From the NCBI GenBank assembly GCA_944351315.1, contig CALVPL010000058.1, positions 1 to 11,848 on the forward strand: DNA of 11,848 nt, given 5' to 3'. Of this stretch, positions 6,779 to 11,848 are shown piece by piece; within the stretch, counting starts at the first letter, position 1; every line of letters starts with the position of its first letter. The stretch comes from an uncultured Bacilli bacterium (GTDB taxonomy: Bacteria; Bacillota_I; Bacilli_A; RF39; UBA660). A program made the translations under genes and the position numbers. The notes below the pieces were generated by a model that did not search any database, was not told the DNA's origin, and saw only the letters and a list, made by a program, of their open reading frames with translations.

Positions 6779-7494
6779 TTACATACTTCTTCATATACAT
6801 CCTGAAAATGCAGGCACGTATCGATTAAATACTGTTTATCTTGTTCATATTCTTTTAAGCCTCTTAGATAATAAGGCTTATCTTTATCTAATATAATAAA
6901 AGGCATGATATTATTTTTTAAACATTCTTTAAACATAATCATTCTGCCCACTCGCCCATTGCCATCACTAAAGGGATGAATGCATTCAAATTTCACATGA
7001 AAATCAATAATATCTGTTAGAGAAACTTTATCCAATTTTAAATAGGAATTTAAAAGATCAAGCATCTCTTTTTCTACATCTTCAGGTGCAGTTGTTTTTG
7101 TTAAATGAATCATTCCGGTTATATTGGGAACCACTTTGAATCCTCCGAGGTTATATGCTGGATTTTCTTCATCACTTGTATTTCTTTTTAATATGGTATT
7201 CATTTCTATGATCATTTCTTTAGATAAAGGAGCATCGACATTGTCTAGCATAAAATCAAATAGTTTGAAATGATTTTTGGATTCGATTAAATCATCGAGA
7301 TTTATTAATTCGTTGCTTTTAGAAAGGAAGCTCGATGTATCAAATATAGCTTCTGTTTGTTCTTCGGTTAATTTGCTTCCTTCCATTTTGTTTGAATTAT
7401 AAGAGAAAACAACTTGCGAAAAATGATACATATTTCCTTTAAACTTTGAGTTTTTTTGACTTATTAATTCTTTTTTTAATTTATCTACCTTCAT
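6745..7494 (-). CDS. Fic domain protein, class II (N-terminal inhibitory helix)
   Basis: A 249-residue Fic enzyme. Fic proteins transfer AMP (or a related group) from a nucleotide to a hydroxyl of a target protein. The catalytic loop HPFSDGNGRVGR at 173-184 is intact: His173 is the base, D177 binds Mg, GNGR (178-181) holds the phosphates and R184 is conserved. An inhibitory (S/T)xxxE(G/N) motif appears near the N-terminus as S34-NKM-E38-G39. This makes it class II, where Glu38 would block productive ATP binding by contacting the second Arg of the loop. The flap is around GGFKVVPNITGMIHL (117-131). There is no membrane segment and no extra DNA-binding domain. The start at 7494 lies 9 nt after obg and has only a weak binding site, so coupling to obg translation is likely. 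No antitoxin gene accompanies it, as expected if inhibition is in cis. The target is unknown. Confidence 0.95.
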   Translation of the reverse strand: MKVDKLKKELISQKNSKFKGNMYHFSQVVFSYNSNKMEGSKLTEEQTEAIFDTSSFLSKSNELINLDDLIESKNHFKLFDFMLDNVDAPLSKEMIIEMNTILKRNTSDEENPAYNLGGFKVVPNITGMIHLTKTTAPEDVEKEMLDLLNSYLKLDKVSLTDIIDFHVKFECIHPFSDGNGRVGRMIMFKECLKNNIMPFIILDKDKPYYLRGLKEYEQDKQYLIDTCLHFQDVYEEVCKQLLDFKIDKK

Positions 7495-7503
7495 TTTTTT
7501 ATC

Positions 7504-8778
7504 TTATTCTTTCCATTCAAAAATATAATCTAAAATTTGAACTTCATCTCCCGGTTTTGCTCCTAGACGTTCTAGCTCATCATCTATTCCCATACCTTTT
7601 AATTTTCTTCCAAAACGTAAAACTGCTTCGTCTTCCGTAAATCTGGTCATTTTAAAGAGTTTTTCAATTTCTTCACCCTTTAATACCCAGATTCCATCTT
7701 CTTTTGTAATGGTATAAGGACGTTCATTTTTAAACCGGTAAACAATGGCACTTTCATACTCATCATCTTGGTAAATTTGTTCTTCTTTTACTTCGTCTAA
7801 AATATCTCTTAAATAAACAAGTAATGGTTCAAGTCCTTCATGAGTTAAAGCACTAATTGCAAAAATTTCTTTATCCGGATATTTCTTTTTAAAACGTTCT
7901 AAATTTTCTTTAAAAGAAGGCATATCACATTTATTGGCGACGATGACTTCTCTTTTTTTAGCTAAAGAATCACTGTATTGAACGATTTCTTTACGAATGA
8001 TTTCATAATCTTTGATTGGATCTCTTCCTTCGGTTCCAGCCATATCAATCACATGAGCTAAAATACGAGTTCTAGAAGCATGTTTTAAGAATTTCGTTCC
8101 TAAACCTACTCCTTCACTGGCTCCTTCGATCATTCCTGGTAAATCGGCTAAGATAAAAGTTCTTCGATCTTTTAATGTTACGACACCAAGATTAGGACTT
8201 AGTGTTGTAAAATGATAGGCGGCAATTTTAGGATTGGCAGAGGAAACTGAGGATAAAAGTGTACTTTTTCCAACACTTGGCATTCCAACTAATCCGACGT
8301 CTGCTAAAACTTTAAGTTCACATTTTACATACCGAATTTCTCCAGGTTCACCTAGTTCAGAAAATTCTGGAGCTGGTTTTTCGTGAGTAGCGAACGCAGT
8401 ATTACCTCTTCCACCACGTCCTCCATGAGCCGCAATAACTCGATCTTTATCATGAATTAAGTCCGCGATGACAAGGCCTGTGTCGTCATCATAAATAGTC
8501 GTTCCAGGAGGAACTTTAATTACAATGTCTAAGGCATTTTTTCCTCGCATATTTTTGCCTTTACCATTTTCTCCTTTATCGGCTTTCATTATTTTATGAA
8601 ATTTTAAATCTATTAAAGTGGTTAAACCTTGATCCACTTCAAAAACAATGTCGCCACCTTTGCCGCCACTTCCGCCATCTGGTCCACCCATGGGTACATA
8701 TTTTTCTCTTCGAAAAGAAGTACATCCATCGCCACCTTTACCAGCAACAAGTTTCATTTTTACTTCATCGATAAACAT
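7504..8778 (-). CDS. obg: Obg/CgtA GTPase
   Basis: A 424-residue essential ribosome-associated GTPase with roles in 50S assembly and stress/(p)ppGpp responses in bacteria. Three domains are complete. The Gly-rich Obg fold is residues 1-157 (GKGGDGCTSFRREKYVPMGG near the start; GGRGGRGN at 119-126). The G domain is about 158-330, with G1 GMPSVGKST 165-173, TT at 191-192, G3 DLPG 212-215, G4 NKCD 282-285 and G5 SAL 309-311. The C-terminal OCT domain is about 345-424. Length is close to the well-known B. subtilis protein. The start ATG at 8778 matches the usual MFIDEV beginning and is preceded by AGGTGAT, a 7-base match to the anti-Shine-Dalgarno, 3-4 nt upstream of the ATG. A GTG at 8787 overlaps that site and is rejected. 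The gene is not next to rplU/rpmA, its common partners; fic follows instead. Confidence 0.98.
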   Translation of the reverse strand: MFIDEVKMKLVAGKGGDGCTSFRREKYVPMGGPDGGSGGKGGDIVFEVDQGLTTLIDLKFHKIMKADKGENGKGKNMRGKNALDIVIKVPPGTTIYDDDTGLVIADLIHDKDRVIAAHGGRGGRGNTAFATHEKPAPEFSELGEPGEIRYVKCELKVLADVGLVGMPSVGKSTLLSSVSSANPKIAAYHFTTLSPNLGVVTLKDRRTFILADLPGMIEGASEGVGLGTKFLKHASRTRILAHVIDMAGTEGRDPIKDYEIIRKEIVQYSDSLAKKREVIVANKCDMPSFKENLERFKKKYPDKEIFAISALTHEGLEPLLVYLRDILDEVKEEQIYQDDEYESAIVYRFKNERPYTITKEDGIWVLKGEEIEKLFKMTRFTEDEAVLRFGRKLKGMGIDDELERLGAKPGDEVQILDYIFEWKE

Positions 8779-8814
8779 AGTAATCACCTACCATTTATTT
8801 TATCAAACTTCTTT

Positions 8815-8851
8815 AAAAAAAACTAGATTCTCTTATGAAAAGTATCTAATT
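8815..8851 (-). terminator. Hairpin plus U8 tract upstream of obg
   Basis: On the minus strand AATTAGATACTTT (8851-8839) pairs with AGAGAATCTAGTT (8833-8821), with one A-A mismatch and two G-U pairs. The loop is TCATA, followed by eight T (8822-8815). This is the best terminator shape between act and obg. It ends only 36 nt before the obg start, so it may stop pflB-act transcripts or act as an attenuator in an obg leader. Confidence 0.7.
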
Positions 8852-8867
8852 GTTCATTTTCTATCAA
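8839..8867 (-). promoter_or_regulatory. Possible obg promoter
   Basis: Minus-strand TTGATA (8867-8862), 17-bp spacer, TACTTT (8844-8839). The -10 is poor and it overlaps the hairpin at 8815-8851, so the pair may be chance. Other weak candidates are an extended TGATATAAA near 8922-8930, which would give a leader of about 135 nt, and TAAAAT near 8795-8800, which has no -35. Which one drives obg cannot be settled from sequence. Confidence 0.3.
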
Positions 8868-8937
8868 TGTTGAGCCAATACGCAAATCTTTATGATTTTG
8901 GAATTCTTTTTTATTAAATAGTTTATATCATAAAATA

Positions 8938-8968
8938 AGCAAAAAAGAAAGCTTTTAACTTTCTTTTG
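8938..8968 (-). terminator. Candidate terminator at the end of act
   Basis: On the minus strand AAAAGAAAG (8967-8959), loop TTAAAAG, CTTTCTTTT (8951-8943), then TTGCTTATTTT. The stem is 9 bp, contains the act stop codon and is almost all A-T, so it is weaker than the hairpin at 8815-8851. The two may work in series. Confidence 0.5.
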
Positions 8969-9671
8969 CATATTCTAAAAATTTCTGATAAAGTTTATCG
9001 CAACTTTCTTTATCCATTTCTGGTGTATCTTTTAAAGGATTTTTTATTCCCAATTTTTCATATTTTTCAAATCCTAAATGATGAAATGGTAAAAATTCAA
9101 TTTTTTTTACATTTTTAATTTTTTTGACATAAGAAGCTAAAGATTTTAAATATTCTTCTTGATCGGTTAGCCCAGGAACAATAACTTGTCTTAACCAAAC
9201 ATCTTTGCCACTTTTATTTAAAGAAATAATAAATTTTTCTACTTCCTCTTGTTTTTGGCCTGTCATTTTTTCATATCCTAAAGGATCTGTGTGTTTAATA
9301 TCTAAAATAACTAGGTCAACTAAAGATAAAATTTCATCATATTCACCTATTCCGACACCGGCTGTATCTAAAGCAATATGGATTTTTTCATTTTTTAATT
9401 TTTTACATACTTCTATTAAAAAATCAATTTGTAATAATGGTTCTCCCCCTGAAAATGTTACACCACCTTGATTTCTTTTGAAATAAGGTTTATTCCGTAA
9501 AACTTTTTTTACTAATGTATCGACATCCATATTTTTTTCTTTTGTTTGAAACATTTCCGGATTATGACAAAAAAGACAACGCAAGCGACAACCAGAGAAA
9601 AAGATGACTGTTCTAATCCCTGGTCCATCGACTAGTCCGAATGTTTCAATCGAATCAATGCTACCCATCAT
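8955..9671 (-). CDS. pflA: Pyruvate formate-lyase activating enzyme (radical SAM)
   Basis: A 238-residue radical S-adenosylmethionine enzyme that places the glycyl radical on pyruvate formate-lyase under anaerobic conditions. The 4Fe-4S ligands are the CxxxCxxC motif C28-RLR-C32-LF-C35, followed by HNPEMF. The SAM-binding GGE motif is at 75-77 within GGVTFSGGEP. The DGPGIRTVIFFSGC segment (15-28) and WLRQVIVPGLTD further on are typical of the family. There are no extra 8Fe ferredoxin inserts, so this is the short true PFL activase type. Its ATG overlaps the TGA of pflB by 4 nt (ATGA), a coupled arrangement. A second ATG directly follows (9668), and the start could be either. No good ribosome binding site precedes them. 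This is the standard partner of the neighbouring gene. Confidence 0.97.
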   Translation of the reverse strand: MMGSIDSIETFGLVDGPGIRTVIFFSGCRLRCLFCHNPEMFQTKEKNMDVDTLVKKVLRNKPYFKRNQGGVTFSGGEPLLQIDFLIEVCKKLKNEKIHIALDTAGVGIGEYDEILSLVDLVILDIKHTDPLGYEKMTGQKQEEVEKFIISLNKSGKDVWLRQVIVPGLTDQEEYLKSLASYVKKIKNVKKIEFLPFHHLGFEKYEKLGIKNPLKDTPEMDKESCDKLYQKFLEYAKES

Positions 9672-11848
9672 AGTTTTTCATGGAAAGTTCTTGCGATAAC
9701 TTCCTCTTGTTGTTTTCTAGTTAAGCGATTAAAACGAACTGCATATCCAGAAACACGAATTGTTAATAATGGATATTTTTCTGGGTGTTCCATCGCGTCG
9801 ATCAATGTTTCACGATTTAGCACGTTGACATTTAAATGGTGAGCTCCTTGAATAAAATAACCATCTAATAAAGAAACTAAGTTATCAATTTGTTCTTCTT
9901 TTGTATGGCCTAATGATGTTGGAACAATACTAAAGGTATTTGATATACCATCACGACAACAAGCTTCATAAGGAATTTTAGCCACAGAATTTAAAGAAGC
10001 AATGGCTCCGCTTTCATCTCTTCCGTGCATTGGATTTGCTCCAGGGGCGAAAGCTACTCCTTTTTTACGACCATCTGGTGTTGAACCGGTTTTACTACCA
10101 TATACAACATTTGACGTGATCGTTAAAACAGATAAGGTTGGCTCAGCATCGCGGTAACATTTATGTTTTGCTAATTCATTATAAAATTTTTCTAAAACTT
10201 CTTTAGCAAGATCATCTACTCGATCATCATCGTTACCAAATTTAGGAAATTCGCCTTCAATTTCAAAATCAATCGCGATTCCTTCTTCGTTTCTAATTGG
10301 TTTTACTTTTGCATATTTAATTGCAGATAAGGAATCAGCAACGACAGATAATCCAGCTACTCCATATGCCATAAGACGTCTTACATAGGTATCATGTAAA
10401 GCCATTTGACCAGCTTCATAAGCATATTTGTCATGCATGTAATGGATAACATTCATCGCATCACTGTAAATAGAAGCAATACGTTCTAACATTTTAAAAT
10501 ACGTATCATGAACTTTTTGATAATCCAAAATTTCATCTTCCATTTTAGAAAATCCTTCAATTACTAAATCGCCTTTTACTTCATCAACTCCACCATTAAT
10601 GGAATATAATAAAGCTTTTGCTAAATTACAACGTGCTCCAAAAAATTGCATATCTTTTCCTTCACGCATTGCTGAAACGCAACAAGCAATTGCATAATCA
10701 TCGCCATATAAAGGTCGCATAACATCATCATTTTCGTATTGAATAGAATCGGTTTCAATAGAGATTTTGGCACAATATTTTTTGAAATTTTCTGGTAAAT
10801 GTTCACTCCATAAAACCGTCATATTTGGTTCTGGTGCTGGATCAAGGTTGGTTAATGTATGCAAAATACGGTATGAAGTTTTAGTAACTAAAGATTCACC
10901 AGATGTGGTAATTCCACCGATTGAGCAAGTAACCCAAGTTGGATCCCCAGAAAACAATTCATCATAATCTGGAGTTCTTAAATGTCTTACTAAGCGAAGC
11001 TTAATGACAAATTGATCAATGATTTCTTGGATTTCACTTTCAGTAATTTTTCCTTCTTTTAAATCTCTTTCAAAATAAATATCAAAGAAGGCATCTACTC
11101 TTCCTAAGCTCATTGCAGCTCCGTTGTTTTCTTTTACAGAAGCTAAATAACCAAAATAAGTCCATTGAACTGCTTCACGACTATCTTTAGCTGGTCTTCC
11201 AATATCAAAACCATAAGAAAGAGCCATTTTTTTTATTTCTTCTAAAGCCCGATATTGCATGGAAACATCTTCACGTAGTTGAATAAGTTCATTGGTCATT
11301 GGGCCCACTAAAACTTCATCCCAGTCTTTCTTCTTTTGTTCCATTAAATAATCAATACCGTATAAGGCAACTCTTCTATAGTCGCCAATGATTCTTCCTC
11401 TTCCGTAAGCATCAGGTAGACCTGTTAAAAGGCCAACGTGTCTAGCTTTTCTAACACTAGCTGGATATGCATCAAATACTCCTTGATTATGGGTTTTTCG
11501 AAATTCATTAAAATATTTATCAACCGTTTCATTTAGTTTATATCCATAAGCTTCTAGCTCTTGATAAACCATTCTAATACCACCATAAGGATTCACGATT
11601 CGTTTTAATGGTGCATCAGTTTGAAGACCGACAATCACATCATCATCTTCACTAATATATCCTGGTTTAAAAGCATTAATTCCAGACATATGATCGACAT
11701 CAATATCTAAAACATGCTTTTTTAATTCTTCTTTCAATAAATCATTTACTTTTTTTAAAACTCTTCCTGTTTTATCTGTAGTTCCAGATAAAAAAGATTC
11801 GTCTTCATCATATTTTGTATAGTTTTTCAAAATGAAATCGGAAACATT
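9668..11848 (-). CDS. pflB: Pyruvate formate-lyase (5' end outside window)
   Basis: Cytoplasmic glycyl-radical enzyme converting pyruvate and CoA to acetyl-CoA and formate. The frame is open to the window edge, giving 726 visible residues. The edge reads NVSDFILKNYTKYDEDESFL, which matches the family's N-terminal region, so only about 20 residues and the start codon are missing. A TTG at 11830 is not the start. Visible features are the catalytic Cys pair in IACCVSAMREGKDM (visible residues 389-390), the glycyl radical site RVSGYAVRF with Gly701, and GSTPDGRKKGVAFAPGANPM. The spacing of the Cys pair and the Gly fits true PFL rather than diol dehydratase or choline lyase homologues. It ends ...QEEVIARTFHEKL then TGA, the usual family end, showing that TGA is a stop here. 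act follows with a 4-nt overlap. The promoter lies outside the window. Confidence 0.98.
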   Translation of the reverse strand, partial: NVSDFILKNYTKYDEDESFLSGTTDKTGRVLKKVNDLLKEELKKHVLDIDVDHMSGINAFKPGYISEDDDVIVGLQTDAPLKRIVNPYGGIRMVYQELEAYGYKLNETVDKYFNEFRKTHNQGVFDAYPASVRKARHVGLLTGLPDAYGRGRIIGDYRRVALYGIDYLMEQKKKDWDEVLVGPMTNELIQLREDVSMQYRALEEIKKMALSYGFDIGRPAKDSREAVQWTYFGYLASVKENNGAAMSLGRVDAFFDIYFERDLKEGKITESEIQEIIDQFVIKLRLVRHLRTPDYDELFSGDPTWVTCSIGGITTSGESLVTKTSYRILHTLTNLDPAPEPNMTVLWSEHLPENFKKYCAKISIETDSIQYENDDVMRPLYGDDYAIACCVSAMREGKDMQFFGARCNLAKALLYSINGGVDEVKGDLVIEGFSKMEDEILDYQKVHDTYFKMLERIASIYSDAMNVIHYMHDKYAYEAGQMALHDTYVRRLMAYGVAGLSVVADSLSAIKYAKVKPIRNEEGIAIDFEIEGEFPKFGNDDDRVDDLAKEVLEKFYNELAKHKCYRDAEPTLSVLTITSNVVYGSKTGSTPDGRKKGVAFAPGANPMHGRDESGAIASLNSVAKIPYEACCRDGISNTFSIVPTSLGHTKEEQIDNLVSLLDGYFIQGAHHLNVNVLNRETLIDAMEHPEKYPLLTIRVSGYAVRFNRLTRKQQEEVIARTFHEKL

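Noticed and set aside
11828..11830. TTG as the start of pyruvate formate-lyase
   Set aside because: The frame stays open to the edge and the upstream residues NVSDFI match the family N-terminus, so the real start is outside the window.
1..11848. TGA read as Trp (Mycoplasma-type code)
   Set aside because: pflB ends in TGA exactly at the family's natural C-terminus and all conserved Trp seen are TGG.
1..11848. CRISPR arrays, insertion sequences, tRNA or rRNA genes
   Set aside because: No regularly spaced direct repeats, transposase frames with terminal inverted repeats, or cloverleaf sequences were seen on either strand.

Overview
The window is AT-rich, densely coded DNA of a low-GC Bacillota-type bacterium. 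A tRNA-sensing T-box leader, consensus AGGAGG-type ribosome binding sites, sigma-A-like promoters and an oxygen-sensitive pyruvate formate-lyase all fit an anaerobic fermenter, perhaps a gut Bacilli or Erysipelotrichia-like lineage. The exact taxon cannot be read from this sequence. TGA acts as a stop (pyruvate formate-lyase ends with it exactly where the family ends) and Trp is TGG, so a Mycoplasma-type code is unlikely.

Everything except one gene is on the minus strand; read from right to left. (1) Window edge at 11848 to 8955: pflB, with its start outside the window, overlaps act (pflA) by 4 nt. Together they form the anaerobic formate/acetyl-CoA module. (2) 8954-8779: a gene-free gap with two hairpin-plus-U-run structures, the second only about 36 nt before obg. 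(3) 8778-6745: obg, an essential ribosome-associated GTPase, followed 9 nt later by a class II (self-inhibited) Fic AMP-transferase. (4) 6732-6406, plus strand: a lone DUF192 protein, convergent with fic and divergent from the next operon. (5) 6156-2928: a two-gene operon with a strong promoter. It encodes two single-pass membrane proteins whose outer parts are three diverged copies of one module, with WG-repeat-like motifs and a conserved cysteine pair. The larger protein carries two copies and the smaller one. (6) 2921-1: a promoter, a clear T-box leader (probably valine-specific), an unrecognised 129-residue protein, then valS running off the left edge.

The housekeeping parts (pflB-act, obg, valS) are ordinary. 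The least explained parts are the paired membrane proteins with a triplicated exported module, the small protein placed between a valine T-box and valS, and the hairpin with a U-tract in front of obg. No mobile elements, CRISPR arrays, tRNA or rRNA genes were seen.
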